The notes: generated from the sequence alone by a model not told the origin. DNA of 64,000 nucleotides from Lentinula raphanica (GCA_027919835.1 JANVFP010000018.1:1054001-1118000), one strand, 5' to 3'. Numbered from the stretch's first letter, positions 1-12,742 are shown. Numbers and translations are program-made.

Positions 1-471
1 TGGGACCTCCCAGCTGGAATGAGCCCAGAAGAGGCTAAAGAACTACCAGGAGCTGATCTCCTTTCTCGTCCTAAAGTTCCTGCCGGTCAGGTTCGCGCCA
101 GCCACCTGCTAGTGAAGCATAGTGGAAGCCGCAGGCCGTCTAGTTGGAAAGAGGTGCGTCATCATCGAGCCCTCAGTCAATTGACTTCATTAACTCTATC
201 ACAGGCTAATATCACCCGATCCAAGGACGAAGCTATCGATATTCTCAAAGGCTACCAAGCCGAAATCGGAGACTCCGCCGAAAAATTCGCTGAACTCGCA
301 TCTGTTCATTCCGACTGCTCCTCTCACGAGAAAGGCGGTGATCTGGGCTTTTTCGGACATGGGCAGATGCAGAAGCCTTTCGAGGAAGCTGCGTACGGCT
401 TGGAAGTCGGTCAGATCAGCGACATCATCAGTACGGACAGCGGTGTTCATCTAGTGATGAGGACAGCTTGA
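1..471 (+). CDS. ESS1: Pin1/Ess1-type peptidyl-prolyl isomerase, 3' part (5' end outside window)
   Basis: This is a phospho-Ser/Thr-Pro-specific parvulin isomerase, a nuclear enzyme whose yeast homologue acts on the RNA polymerase II C-terminal domain. The first codons read WDLPAG, the end of a WW domain, so the start and most of the WW domain lie left of the window. The PPIase domain follows: RASHLLVKHSGSRRPSSWKE (phosphate-binding Arg pair and active-site His), then SDCSSHEKGGDLGFF (catalytic Cys) and the closing GVHLVMRTA. A 51-bp intron (154-204, GTGCGT...CAG) is removed; because it is a multiple of three and open, the ORF reads through it, but the joined protein matches the family only without it. 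All catalytic residues are present. The next gene downstream is on the same strand. Confidence 0.93.
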   Translation, partial: WDLPAGMSPEEAKELPGADLLSRPKVPAGQVRASHLLVKHSGSRRPSSWKEVRHHRALSQLTSLTLSQANITRSKDEAIDILKGYQAEIGDSAEKFAELASVHSDCSSHEKGGDLGFFGHGQMQKPFEEAAYGLEVGQISDIISTDSGVHLVMRTA

Positions 472-828
472 TGATGGAGACAACTCGGCTCAAGATATCA
501 TCCCGAATCGACCCGACTCGAGGGATCTCATAGCTGGAACGTGGAGGACGAAGTACTTAAAGACCAACTGTAATTGTAGGACGAAATAACTGCTAGCGCT
601 TATCTGCCACTGGTCTAGATGTTCTAAAATCTCTTGAGCGCGCATCGGGATTGATGAGCATTTCCCAACACGAATGGCCGACTCATCAAAGGCGCAAGGT
701 GTTTTCCTTCTAGTCAAATTGATGGAAATCGACGCGTTAGAGGGACGCGTTATGAGCCCGCTTTGTTGCTGACTCATCCCGAACCTCCTTTCTTGCGAAC
801 GTCCACGACAAATTACTCAGTTTCGATC
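472..828. other. Intergenic, no gene seen
   Basis: About 360 bp between the isomerase stop and the first in-frame ATG of the MOSC gene. Short antisense ORFs are present but have no family features. It should hold the terminator of the first gene and the promoter of the second; no clear TATA box was seen. Confidence 0.5.
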
Positions 829-2832
829 GCTATGCTCTTCGAATGCCTTTCGCGTCGCTTGTCGAGCTTAAACTGTACCGAGTCGGAGATGCGGATATGT
901 GCAGTCCACGCGCCAGACATCACTAGCCATTGGCCATTTGCACTAACATGTGTCGTGATAATTTTCACGGTTCTAATTTCCAAAAACATGCTGCCATTCC
1001 TGGCACGGAGAAACGCGGATGTTATTCATTCTGAAGAGAATGTGAGAGTGCACCCTCACGTCATGGGCAATCATCTTCTCGCCAAAGTAGTGTTGGTAAT
1101 ATCTCACACCGGTACCGCTATCTTTCTTTCCAGGACTCGCCGATCTCGAACGATAGTCGCCCGCCTATGGTCGCGCTTAAAGAATCAAACCAGGTGTATA
1201 ACGACATTCAAGTGTCAAAAATTCTCATACATCCTATCAAAGTAAGTAGCCGCCCGATATTCTAACTGTTATCTCAGGGTGATAACACCTCTTAGAGTTG
1301 TCGTGGAATCTCACTTCAATCCTGTCGTTATTCTCCAGAAGGCTTGGAGGTTGGTCAGCGATCTTGGATAAAGTTATCTGCGCTGATACACGATGGCTGC
1401 TGCTGTAGAACGACAGGCGGTTTTGCATCATCGATGCCGTTTCTCATCAAGTAATTACCGCCCGGGAAGTGTCCAAGGTATGTCCTTGATTGGGTACTAT
1501 ACATCGAGGATTTTGCTTGAACTGTCGTGAACCAACGTTCCAAATTACCTACATACTCCAGATGGTCATGATCACTCCACGTATCGAAATAGACGAGAGA
1601 TCACCCCATGGCGGTGTTCTTTCAATTTCCTTCCCGGAAGATTCAGGAAGCTACGAATCATTCTCTGTCCCTCTGTACCCGATCGAAGAACAATGGGAAC
1701 GGTGAGCTGTACTTAGCACACTCTACCGTAACGGTCCTCTCCAATCTGAGCACCATGTTTTTTTCATAGGTTGAGTGATATCGGACTGTGGGGAAAGGAA
1801 GTAGATGGATTCGTCTGCGAAAATCAAAGCTCCAATGGACGTTCACCGTCTACGATTCTCTCCGAGTTCTTTGAACGGCCTGTACACCTGATGGTGAAGG
1901 GGAGTAGGCCCCGGCCTTGTGACCCAACTAATTCGTTCCCGGGTCTCAAAGCGACAACGTTGTATCAAGACGGGTATCCGCTCCTTGTTCTTTCTGAGGA
2001 AAGCATTGATATATTGCACGAAGAGATTCGTTCAAGAGTGGGGACACAGGGTATTGAAGATCAGTGGTCCAAGAAAAAGTTTCTTATAGAAAGGTTCGTC
2101 ATAGGATGATTGAAATTTCAATTGGCTCTTTGTTGGTTTCTTCATCTTCTTTTTTTCTCCCAAAGCACACGCTCCTGTTGCCAAGCTGCTCTTGTGCAAT
2201 GCGATAGGCAGAGTGAAACGAGGACGTTGACATTTGTATTTTGTTGGCGTGTAAATCGCGGCTTGACAGTGGAACGACCTGGAACGACCTTGTTCGATAG
2301 CCAAAAATGCTCTTCCTTGTGTCTGTTTCAAGAAGACAAATTTCTTGAACAGTGCCGGACTGTGCTCCTAGAATTTGAGCTGATGGATTCCCTCATCTCT
2401 TGCAGGTTCCGACCTAATATAGTCCTTCGGGGTGCCGGTCCATTTGCAGAAGATAATTTTGAAGAGATCAGCATCGGTCCAGGTGATCCCGAAATAACAG
2501 GGGGAAAGCAACCTGGTATTTTACTAGTAAGCAAATGTGTTAGGTGCCTGGTAAGTTCCTTTGACATCATATCATTGAACGTTCTAACTTCTATCTGTGC
2601 TCTGCTTTCGGAATACGTTTTGATTGTTCCACGTATGCAGCTGCCGAACGTATGCCCAGACAGTGGGACTCGAGACAAAGCCGTGCCGTACAAAGTGTTA
2701 ATGAAATTCCGGATTGGATTGGACCCCAAAAACAAGATGAAGCCATGTGTCGGTTGCAATGGAGTTCCTCTGGGCAGTGGGATGATAAAAGTGGGTGATA
2801 GGGTGATTGTGAGGAGAGTCATAGCCGCGTAG
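829..2832 (+). CDS. MOSC-domain protein, mARC-like, N-terminally membrane anchored
   Basis: Proteins of this family bind molybdenum cofactor through a conserved Cys; the mitochondrial mARC branch reduces N-hydroxylated compounds. I place eight exons: 829-1041, 1134-1241, 1296-1349, 1409-1477, 1562-1701, 1770-2093, 2406-2550, 2641-2832 (414 aa, phases consistent throughout). The start is the first in-frame ATG; 889 is a good alternative. A hydrophobic helix (FALTCVVIIFTVLIS) precedes the MOSC N-terminal barrel motif VSKILIHPIKSCRG, then ENDRRFCIIDA, and the MOSC core FRPNIVLRGAGPFAEDNFEE, KCVRCL, and IKVGDRVIVRR at the end. The 312-bp intron 2094-2405 is unusually long for this locus. The helix suggests anchoring in an organelle membrane (inference). 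Cofactor or substrate cannot be read from sequence. Confidence 0.85.
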
Positions 2833-3356
2833 TGCGATATATCTGCGTGAGCATGCAGTTAGGCGTCGAGCCACGGTGAACCATGTAATCATTAACACCA
2901 AATGGTACCGATGAATAGTCGCCTTGATGATTGGCCATATGTATGTAGCTTATCGATCCATGTGGAATCACAAACCAAGATGCATCGAAACCATTGTAAG
3001 TCATTTAGAGGCGGGAGGATTCTCCCGTCCTCCGACACATTCGGAGGTAGTCATCCCCTTCCAAACAGGACATTTTTGAGTAATAAATCCTAGAATATCT
3101 AGACTTGGGTCGAACGAGAGCTGGAAAGGAAAAGTTCAATAAATTTGCATTCAAAGCACGAACCAAGGCACGAACAATTCGGCGGTTCGGCGGCGCGCGA
3201 AAGAGAGAGGATAGAAATCATCACGTGTCGCACCAAAAGCCCATTTTGGTGCCTTGAACTTACAACTCAATTCCCGACACTCACTACTTGTTGATCTCTT
3301 TCCGTAACCAACAGGCCCTGGCTGGCTAACACCGTAGCTCACGACGGCCTCGTATT
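2833..3356. other. Intergenic, no gene seen
   Basis: About 520 bp separating the MOSC gene from the ubiquitin hydrolase gene. Only short ORFs without family features are present. It should contain the 3' end of the former and the promoter of the latter. Confidence 0.5.
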
Positions 3357-6300
3357 ATGGCCAAGTCAAAATGGATTTTTGGAAACCAGCAGAGCCAGCC
3401 AGCAACCGTTACCACAATCAAACCCGCCCCGCTACCTGTCGAGTCCTCTGCGGATACCAGGCAATTTGGCCTAGAGAATGTATGTTATAGCCTATCTCTT
3501 CGTGGAATCTCTCTCATTATCGAACTGTGATGGACACTAGTTTGGCAATACTTGGTGAGATTCGAAACTTATCATATCTGTTCTCTAAACTCATGTGTTG
3601 TTAGTTATGCCAATTCCGTACTCCAAGCTTTGTATTTTTGTGCACCGTTCAGGGAACTTCTTCTACAATCCCCCGAGTACTTGGAACCTTCAGGCACAAA
3701 TTCGTTAGGGAATGCCAATCCTTCACCTCTAGTACCCGTCCGACGCAAGCAACAACGTCAAGCGTCCACCTCAGGATTAATAAGCGATACCTCGTCTGCT
3801 CAAGCAGCCATTCCAATACCCTCCAATCCTCCTTCCCTATTCTCTGCCCTCCGCTCTCTCTTCTTACACATATCCACTCATCCCTCAGACAAGGGCACTG
3901 TCGCTCCTTTGGCCTTCATCGAGCAATTACGCCGCGTAAACGAATCCTTTCGGTCTACAATGCATCAGGACGCCCACGAGTTCTTCAACTATCTACTCAA
4001 CAAAATAGTAGAAGAGATAGAGGAAGACAGAAAGGCCTCACACCATGGTTCAGGATCGGCAGACGATTGTGAGTAGTTTGATCCCATCTTCATGTGGAAT
4101 ATTCATGTTCATTTGCAATTTTTTTTCACAGTGTCCAATTCAATAACTACATTGGCATCAAAAGTACCTTCTACTATGAACAGTGCGAATTCAGGCCCCT
4201 TACCAGATCTCACGCTGGTTCATAAATTGTTCGAAGGAACGCTGACGAGCGAAACAAGGTGTTTAACATGCGAGACTGTATGTGCTACTTTATACCATCT
4301 CTTTAAACTCTTCCGAATCAGTATCATCTAGGTTTCTTCTCGCGACGAATCCTTCATCGACCTCTCAATAGACATCGAACAGAACTCCAGTCTTACCGCC
4401 TGCCTGAGGCAGTTCAGTGCTAGTGAAATGTTGTGCCAAAGGAACAAATTCTTCTGCGATGCTTGTTGCGACCTCCAGGAAGCCGAGAAACGGTGAGCAT
4501 AGTCAAAGAATATCTTACAGCGACCTGACGGACATTCCGCAGCATGAAAATCAAGAAGCTCCCCAATGTTCTTGCCTTGCATCTGAAACGATTCAAGTAT
4601 CAAGAGGACCTGAATAAGTACATTAAGCTCTCCTATAGAGTGGCGTTCCCTCTTCAGTTACGGCTCTTCAACACTGTAGATGATGCTGAAGATGCAGATA
4701 GACTGTACAACTTGTTCGCGATCGTCATCCACCTTGGAAAGTACGTGTTTCGTCCGAGAGCTGTTTCATTATTCTAATTCCTCGCGTTAGCGGTCCTCAT
4801 CATGGTCATTACATCTCAATCATCAAGACCTTTGGATCTTGGGTTGTCTTCGACGACGATAACGTCTACACAATACCCGAGAAGGATATTCCCAAATACT
4901 ACGGCGATTCCAACGCAGGATCCGCGTATGTACTTTATTACGAGGCAGTCGATATCGATCGCGCGAGCCTCGGTATACAACCTCCCGTCTCTGCTCAGAC
5001 AGCAGCTTCTGTACCACCATCACCGTCATTGACTAACCCAACCCTTCCTCCCGGTCTCGCCGATGAAGGCGATTCTTCGGATCTAAGTGATCCACCTTTC
5101 CCTGTCACCCCAGCTCAGCATTCACCTTTGCTAGCACCAACAGCTGACCAATCTCGACCTAACCTTGAGGTGAAGGTCGCAGCATCAAACGGCGTACCTC
5201 CCCAAAGCCCCGGATCCCCCGCATTGGCGCCCAACGGACGCGGAAGTAAAGGATTATTTCCGTCAATGCGTCGGATCCCTTCCGTCAAACCGTCCACGAG
5301 TCCAGATACTGTCCGGACGACAGATACGATTTCTTCTTCTCCTGTGGTTCATGATGAGCCGGCAGCCATCAACTCACATAGAAATCGCACCCCTTCCCCT
5401 GTGCCTCCGCCGTCGTCGTATTCATCACACAATTCTTATGAGAGGAAGGAAATAGTGGAGAAAAGATCAGGTTGGGGTTTCGGAAAGCGACGAAGCATCA
5501 GAGTTGTGGAGAAGAAGGAATCTGAAAGCCTTTTGCATAAAGCGGATGACACCGCAACGACACAGACATCTTCTACTTCTTCGTCTTCCAGCTGGTTGAA
5601 TCATCCTTCCACCAGAGACACCCGGATGCGACGACCATCGGAGCCAAGTCGCGTCCTCGCTCAGACTCTTCCACATCCTCGATCTTCAAGACCTAAATCA
5701 TCAGCCGAAGGTCTTACTGTCCACCCTCCGAATTGGAATCCTGATGGACACGAGACATCTCCTGGCTCTGCTTCCTCTTCAACCGGCTCGAGCTCCGCTG
5801 CAGCACAGTTCCCACCATCATCATCTATCCCCGCGACTCCTGCCTCTATCTTGAATCCTAACCCTCCTCCTCGAAAGTCTTCTTTGATACCCGACATACC
5901 CCTGAAATCACCAGATCGTAAGAAGTCTCTTACCAGTTTGCCTCGTATCCGGGACAAAACGCGTAAATCTCACAGCGATAACCCTCCAAGGCCTTCGACA
6001 GCACCTGGAAAACCCATATCTGGATTTACACCACCTGTACCTCCAGTACCCCCAATACCACCGCCATTGATGCCTGATGGATACACCCTGCCTACATTGG
6101 AGAAAAGCAAGACCGAAGATGGTGTTGACGATCCAGCACCGCCGTTGACGTCGGGAAGCTCTCACACCCCTGCACCTGGCTTACATTCCTTCGTTGGCAC
6201 GAACAACAGCTCTCAATCCAGCACTGGAGCGGGAGGTGGTGCCGCTTTCAAACGCGCGAGTCGAAAATTGAGTATCTCAGGCCAGATGTTTGGGTTTGGG

Positions 6301-6378
6301 AAGAAGGATAAGGAAAAGAAGGAACGCGAGCGTGAGCGAGAGAGCGGGAAGGGTCCACCATCATCCTATCATCATTGA
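3357..6378 (+). CDS. Ubiquitin carboxyl-terminal hydrolase, USP12/46 (CreB/Ubp9-Ubp13) type
   Basis: A cysteine protease that removes ubiquitin from proteins; the filamentous-fungal homologue CreB works in carbon regulation with a WD40 partner. Seven exons: 3357-3479, 3541-3554, 3605-4068, 4132-4277, 4332-4492, 4543-4740, 4791-6378 (897 aa, phases consistent). The Cys box [14 protein letters not shown] has its catalytic Cys at about residue 46, split by a 50-bp intron after a 14-bp micro-exon; [12 protein letters not shown] is at about 167. A CxxC pair (RCLTCE, FFCDACC) forms the zinc site, and the His box [12 protein letters not shown] (about residue 375) is followed by WVVFDDDNV. From about residue 420 to the end the protein is Ser/Pro-rich and apparently disordered, with a basic charged end ([14 protein letters not shown]). 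This tail of over 450 residues is longer than in animal USP12/46 and may be regulatory. Confidence 0.93.
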
Positions 6379-7764
6379 TATTCGTTCAGTGAGCTGGCAT
6401 TGCATACATATCCTTATATATCTTTTGTACATTCCTTGAATTCCTTCTCCTCACTGCTCGCGTTCAATTTTTTCCTTTCATTCATGCCCCCCCACGTTTC
6501 TGCCATTCGCATTGATCATCGTTTGAGACAACCTTGCTGACAATGTATCGCTTTCGTTTTTCCACTTACATACCTATTGCAAGTACTATAACCTGTTACC
6601 TGTATAATCTACACCTTGTCTACAGCGTTCTGCAAAGTTAATGGCAGTGGTTGAATTTACAGATACTTGTAGGATCCGAGTACTACCAGGTCATGCCATG
6701 TCGTATTAAGCGCGCGCGCGCTTTCTTGAGCGTCTATCGATGAATTCCCTTCTAATCCCAAGCAATTGCTCTGTTATCGGATCGTCATCCGTGCCTCATG
6801 TTGTTGGTATGTACATCCAAAGATACTAATACTATGCTATATCCATCTGGTCACCGGCGTTTCCTAGTACCTGGGTCAAAAACAACTCCACCAATAGCAA
6901 ATATCATGCACGATACCATGTCATATCTACAACTTTTCCCTCAGCCTCTCCAATACGCTCAACTGGTGTTGAGATACGCACAGGACCTCTGTTCTCACTT
7001 GCACTACTCATATCGGACTCGCAAAACTCTGGATCGTTCGTGACTGTGAAGGGGGAGGGATGAAAAGTTGTCGACCCGGGGCCCACAGGTCTTGAAGTCG
7101 CTCGCCCGATTGAGCATTGAACGAACCTCCGAGGCCGCCTAGGCCTGACTTCTTTAAGGTAAACGTTCTTCTGGTAATACATCGATATATCAACATCGTC
7201 CATCGACGAGTCAGTCTCCAAGTGCGTCAGTTATGCAGCTCCCGAGATGCATGACGGGCGCTTCAAAATTTCTTCTATTAGTCTATTAGTGCCGGGTATG
7301 TGCTATGTACATTGTAAATGGTGTCTCTAATGACTCCGATTCCGCAGACTCGAACCGTTTATTCTGCCAGTTTCGTTTCTGTTGAGAAGAATTCTGTCTT
7401 CTAATATGGTCCAATACCCATATTTCGACTTTGTCCTGAGTCAGTCTGACGAGTTTTGACGAACGCTATACACAGCTCTATTCGTTTCTTCCAACGGCAG
7501 AGGCATGCGCAATAGAATCCTCGATGACTCCGATGAACCTTCTTCCTGGATTGGGACTTTGCCAAAACAGAGCACATCCTCGTACGGAAAATTTGTGCTC
7601 GGAACTTTCACCCTTGCTAGGTATTTGTATCCTTATTTGGCATAAATTGTGGAATGAAAGCGAGTATCTTGATAAAAAAGGTGTTTACCTACAGGATTTC
7701 TTCATTTGCTGCTGTAAAGCCTATGCCAGTTCTACTACTACTACTACTACTAGCTGCCACTGGG
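6379..7764. other. Intergenic region with simple repeats
   Basis: About 1.4 kb without a supported gene. It holds a short (GC)n run near 6709-6720 and a CTA trinucleotide run near 7731-7752. An antisense ORF at 6904-7221 has no recognisable features. The right end serves as promoter for the acetyltransferase-like gene. Confidence 0.5.
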
Positions 7765-7770
7765 TATAAA
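7765..7770 (+). promoter_or_regulatory. TATA box of the GNAT gene
   Basis: A TATAAA sequence lies 44 bp upstream of the ATG at 7814, directly after the CTA microsatellite. The distance leaves room for a short 5' leader. Confidence 0.5.
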
Positions 7771-7813
7771 TGCAACATTCGAAACACTGCGACTACAACA
7801 ATTCCTTTCCAGC

Positions 7814-8905
7814 ATGCCCACCGCTACCAGCACCAGCATCCGTCCATTCGAAGCGTCCAAACTCGAGATAAACACATACTATATTCCCAGTGCCATCCCC
7901 TCATATGTCTGGAGTGCTCTTAGGCAAAACTCTATTCGCACAAACGTGGTTCTTCCTTTGATGGAGAAGGCGTTATCAAAGGAACAAAATGGACTCCTAC
8001 AGTCTGGGGACGACGATGACCTTTGGATCACTTGTTCATCCGTCGACGCGGAGCATAATCGAACCCTCGACCTCGTTCTGTCATGCACAAAGAACGAGAT
8101 GGGCAACTATCCTATATTCATCGTCGCGACAGTCCCGTTCCAACAACTCCTAGACCACAAATTCCTTCCTCCCCGCATACACAACCTCATACTAGACATG
8201 GAACCTGCCGGCATACCCGTCGAGCGTGTTTACAGCATCTTCGCTCCGGAACCCATCGCTCAGCTTTTCGCCGAGATTTGGTCAAGCCGAACTCGTATAG
8301 CTTACTATGCCATCCCCTACTACGCTGCCATGCTTTCTTTCTGCACAAGGGAAACGCTGATTAAACGCAACGCGACCCTTATGCACGGTGCTATCCACTT
8401 CAACCTTCGCCCAGCCAGGTTCACAGACCTGGCTGCAGTCGCTGATTTATGCTATGAATTCGCTGCGAAATCAGAGCCGTTTGTGCTCGATATGTCTGGG
8501 GCTCATAAAGAAGCCCAGATTCTCATCCAGAATAACCAGGTCTGGGTTCACGAAATACAAACGGAGGGCTATGCTCTCCCAGAAATCGCGTGCATTGTCG
8601 CGTTCACGCGGAATACTGAGACCACTGCTACTATCACGAAAGTTGTGACCTCCCTTAATCATCGTGGCATGAAATGTGCTCAGCGACTCGTTCGTCAGGT
8701 GTGTAAACACCTTCTGTATTCGACTGGGGCACAGAGCGTCGCTCTCTATGTCGCACATGATAATAAACCAGCGGGAAAGGTCTATCATAACGTGGGTTTC
8801 GTAGGCCTTGATTCAGAATATCATGACACTCAGCCAATCGAAGGAGTTGAGCGTTGGACAGAGATTGGATTTGACCGATCGCGTGTTCACCTAGGTCATT
8901 GGTGA
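7814..8905 (+). CDS. GNAT-fold acetyltransferase-like protein, intronless
   Basis: A 363-residue ORF in one exon, unlike its intron-rich neighbours. The C-terminal half looks like a GNAT domain: FNLRPARFTDLAAV begins the fold (about residue 195), TITKVVTSLNHRGMKCAQRLV carries the acetyl-CoA loop pattern (here V-x-x-x-x-x-R-G-M-x-x), and VALYVAHDNKPAGKVYHNVGF is the typical closing strand-helix with the GNAT Asn-Tyr pair. The N-terminal half is not recognised. Similar fungal proteins end in a comparable EIGFD...LGHW tail (recalled, not searched). The canonical Q/R-x-x-G-x-G/A is imperfect because the second Gly is replaced by Met, so catalytic activity is uncertain. Substrate unknown. Confidence 0.8.
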   Translation: MPTATSTSIRPFEASKLEINTYYIPSAIPSYVWSALRQNSIRTNVVLPLMEKALSKEQNGLLQSGDDDDLWITCSSVDAEHNRTLDLVLSCTKNEMGNYPIFIVATVPFQQLLDHKFLPPRIHNLILDMEPAGIPVERVYSIFAPEPIAQLFAEIWSSRTRIAYYAIPYYAAMLSFCTRETLIKRNATLMHGAIHFNLRPARFTDLAAVADLCYEFAAKSEPFVLDMSGAHKEAQILIQNNQVWVHEIQTEGYALPEIACIVAFTRNTETTATITKVVTSLNHRGMKCAQRLVRQVCKHLLYSTGAQSVALYVAHDNKPAGKVYHNVGFVGLDSEYHDTQPIEGVERWTEIGFDRSRVHLGHW

Positions 8906-9418
8906 TCGCATAAAGTACGCATTTCATGATATGCTCTCGGACTGGACGCTATCAGACGCTTTATACAAAGTAATAATAATTGTAGTAGGTTACATCGATC
9001 TGTATATCTTACGACGTTATAATCTACTTCTATATCCCATCTCATCCTCTATATACTAGTACTACATAGATACTGGCATGTAATCTGTTTCCATCCTATG
9101 CCACTATCTTCTCACTGGCTCTCTGAGTGGATTGTCTATTCTGTCCCCCCTCCTCATTATTGACTGAATAGCAATTTTAGGCAAAGGTGGTCAGCGGGAA
9201 TGGTTCGACTACCTCAGGTGGGGGGGGGATTATTTGTTTGTCGGTAGGTCCCTTGTATGTCTGAGGGGGCTCTCAGTACGCCCAGTGTCCCTACAGCCTG
9301 CACTGTTTTCTTTGATGTGCACACAAGTATCGTCTTGAAACACAATGAATGATATGATACATACTAAACAAAAAGATTTCCTCAATATACATCAATATGT
9401 ACAAAGTCAAGTACAGTA
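8906..9418. other. Convergent intergenic region
   Basis: About 510 bp between two convergent genes, so it should contain both terminators. It includes an AT-rich stretch near 9050-9070 and a run of nine or more G near 9221. No gene seen. Confidence 0.5.
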
Positions 9419-11445
9419 CTACCAAAGTGTGTCCGGGCCAGCTGTCATGGCCTGAAGCCTTCTCCACTGAGCAAAACGATCGTCCGGAGTCATAACTCTT
9501 TTAACATCCAGGATCAAGAAGTTCATGTTCTTCTGCATAGCCATACAAACTCGCCCTGTGCTCTCGTCCCATGTTATCGCATTACAACCTGCTTCGGAGA
9601 TCTGTTTGAACACGTTCGAATGACACTGGATCTTCCAGTAGAGGTCCTCAGGTTGACGATAACGTTGGCGCACCACCGATAAGTCTCCTTGAGGGAAGGG
9701 CCCATGAGGGTAACCTTCATACCAGAGATTCCAGTCAGGATTGTGATACCGTCCCAGAGACATGATCTTGGGTCTATCGCTACGATCACCCACAGGAACC
9801 GTATACACCAGTGCACGATGAAGACCAGGTAATATTCGCATATGATGATCCGGATCCTGCACAGTCTGTTCCACTTTTGGGCAAAATTCCAGGTTATAGA
9901 ACCAGTGTCCGTCGTAGGCCTGCAGCGGGAGGACGCTGTACTGCACCATACCTCCCAGGTCTTCTAGACATGCATATATGGTGATAGGATCAGGGCGAGC
10001 ATTTGGGTCGTATAGATCAGGATGGTCACGACCTTTGATAGGTTCGTAAAAGTCGGAAATGTGAAACTCTGCAACGTTCATTGCATCCTCGAGCAAACGA
10101 TATTCCTCGAAGGTAGATGATACACCGAGCTGTCCAGGGCGCGGTAGGTTGTGGATTTCTACCGTGTGCTTGTCTACCCCTTCAATTAGGTTTCCGTTCC
10201 ATTTTCGCAGTCTGAAGGTGCGGATGATCAACACCTGATCCTGCCTCGGCAAGATTCGTACTGCACGAATTTTGTGCTCCTGTTTGCGCGTCGAATGAGT
10301 TCAGGTAATCTTTTACGTGAACGTAGATGTACGAACCTCATCGTATGTAGGGATCCTCTCGCACTTGATACTACTCGTCCGAGACGTGAGCAAGTCGAGC
10401 AAAACGATTTCGTTCGGCCTCTGGACAATACACGCGAAAGGTCTACCGCGGTATTGTAAGAGAGAAGGAAACTCGATCGGAGAATTGGACACGAGGTCTA
10501 TGACAAATTGGAAAGGTTTTGGAAGAGCCGCGGCTCTTGCGCGAAACGCATCGGATGTCCTGGAGATCGATGGATCCGATAATACTTCCAAAGATTCCAT
10601 ATCCACGAACGTACATATGCAGTTGTGCTTCACGGGGAAAGGAACGTCAATCTCCGGATTGTAGTTCAACTCTGCAAGATTGTATCTAGAGATAGGACCG
10701 GTTGGATTCAAGAGAACGCGTATAATCGAACGAAGAGTCGCTCACCGACGTGGCTTGTCATCCAGAGGTGTCCTTAGGCAATACAAAATCATAATACCTG
10801 GTCGACGGTCTTTCCAAGGTAGGAATCGGGCTTGTATATTGTAAGCTCTTGAAGGGACAGGGGTTCTAGCCAACGGGGGAAAATGTCGATCGGGATGGTC
10901 GAGGCAGTACACGCAGATATAGAATCTGCGACTGGACTTGTCCTTGACTGAGGCGACCATGTACTGGCCTCCAGGTAGGAGCTTCAGCTCGAGTACTTCG
11001 TTGAACGCAAGCTCGACGTGACTATACGCGAGCCGGGGAGTCAGCCTACGCCAGTTATCATCTGCAATGATCGCCTTTGTCACCAGTTGTTCGATCTGAA
11101 AACTAGTCAGGTCTAGAGACCAACGAAGGGTAGGACGCAAGGGTGGTGGTGGGATAGGTAAGCGAAGGAGGAAACGTTTCCAGATGACAGGCTCATGTGT
11201 GATGAGAAAGAGTGTCTTATTGACCTGGAAAACGATAATAGCAGAACCGGTAAGCTACGAAATCCCAAGAATTAGATTTGACCTTCACTCACCCGTCGCA
11301 AACAAATCACGTCTTCAACGGTCAGATAAATGAATATCTCCTCGACCCAGATATCTACTGGTAATTTCCGGATAGAGATTGCTTCTTTATGCGGAAGAAG
11401 GTTTTTCAAGAAAGGGATGTAGCGCAAAAGTTCTGTGTTAGGCAT
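9419..11445 (-). CDS. F-box protein of the basidiomycete-expanded type
   Basis: F-box proteins link substrates to SCF ubiquitin ligases through Skp1. Four exons on the minus strand: 11445-11293, 11224-10746, 10685-10337, 10240-9419 (600 aa, phases consistent). The F-box is near the N-terminus (about residues 27-75): RKLPVDIWVEEIFIYLTVED, then LRRVNKTLFLITHEPVIWKRF. The remaining 500 residues carry no recognised repeat; motifs such as CNAITWDESTGRVCMAM near the C-terminus resemble the poorly defined beta-rich C-terminal domain seen in many agaricomycete F-box proteins (family knowledge). Target proteins are unknown. The last acceptor (at 10241) was chosen for phase; a second AG 30 bp upstream on the minus strand would change the frame. 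Confidence 0.85.
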
Positions 11446-12380
11446 GAAGTTGGGATTGTGGAGAGATTTCGTGAAGGTGCGGTTGCCATTTCTACCTAGC
11501 TCGACGTAGGGTTATATCTTGTCTGTAATCGACAACGGCCTTGTATCGGATATAGGCGTACCAAAGGGACCTTGTACTCTAGATAGAAAATTGAACATTG
11601 TTTATTCAATACGTTGGTGGTTGAATATTTCAACACTTGCCTTTTCTGGGCTCCTGGCGCTTGCTTTTGGCGCTGGCCTCGAAAAAAGTTAAAGACGCGA
11701 ATATTGTCCTTGACGAATTCACTGTCGTCCGTTGTCTTTTCCCCTCTCCGTATGTTGAGAAGAGTTTCCAAGCATTGATTCTAGAGCGTAACCCCTTTGA
11801 ACTTCGTTGAACGAGTCGCTGATGCCAAATTATGGTTACAAGGTGGTAACAGGATTCTGTCAGTGGCTGGCACTCAGTTCGCCATCTGTGTATCGTATGT
11901 TTTCCGAAGTGCGATGAGATAAGATCTATCAACTTCATAGAAGAAGAAAACATTTCTAAGTTTTGAGCCCACATGGGCATATATATACAGTTCGAGTCCG
12001 AAAGAAAAAACATGTACAAGTTGTTAAATAAGTAGACCCTTAACTACGCTGGTCTGGCGTCGGATTGACGTCTTCCCCAGATACAATGAGTGATCATGAG
12101 TTGAAAGTTCACCCAAACTCACTTCACAAGTGGAAGTCTCGTGGCAGTCCGGACACCGAACGTTTGACCTTCGCGTGGTAGGTTCTGAACAAGAAGAGAA
12201 AACCGGGATATGTGTGACAGTATGAAATAGTCCGAAAGAGAAGGAGTCGACTGGAGATTATATACTGCCAACCTGTGGAAATAAGGTTCGCCCACCACCC
12301 GTAGGCCCATTCACCACCAGTAGGTCCTCTGCCGGTGATGAGGTCAGCATCGGTGGGGTTCCCCCGCAGTGCGCACGATC
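11446..12380. other. Intergenic, no supported gene
   Basis: About 930 bp between the F-box gene and the interrupted secreted-protein gene. Minus-strand ORFs of 60-130 codons exist but show no domain, signal peptide or splice pattern I could support. Just beyond the secreted gene's stop, traces of the inter-module linker (an NPTDAD-like string in a shifted frame) suggest decayed coding sequence. Confidence 0.45.
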
Positions 12381-12742
12381 CTACGCCTTCTTCGCAATCA
12401 TCCTGTCACGTTCCTGTTTTCGGAAACCCCACTGGTACCAAATATCCCGGTATGCTTTGTCCCCGGAATTTGCCTTGAGACTGTGCAAGAGATGTACTGT
12501 CTTGTCGCGCATTTCCTGCGAGAACTGTTCTGAATCGAAACAGTGCATTGCATAAAGAATGAAATACTCGTCAACAGTCAAGTATTCCGAGTCTTCGTAA
12601 TATTCCAGCAACCACTTTTTGAACTGCTGCACGTCTTTCAGAGGCTCTGGCACGAACGGATTGTTTTCGAATGGTCGTCGACTTTTCAGATGCCGTATTG
12701 ACATGGGCAGAGTTTGGTAGTAATCCAAATTGATGGACGTTC

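Noticed and set aside
6904..7221. Minus-strand 105-codon ORF with an acidic start
   Set aside because: No acceptable upstream exon or promoter, and it overlaps another open frame; not supported.
11496..12019. Overlapping minus-strand ORFs of 91 and 129 codons
   Set aside because: No domain, signal peptide, splice pattern or similarity to the neighbours; treated as chance ORFs.
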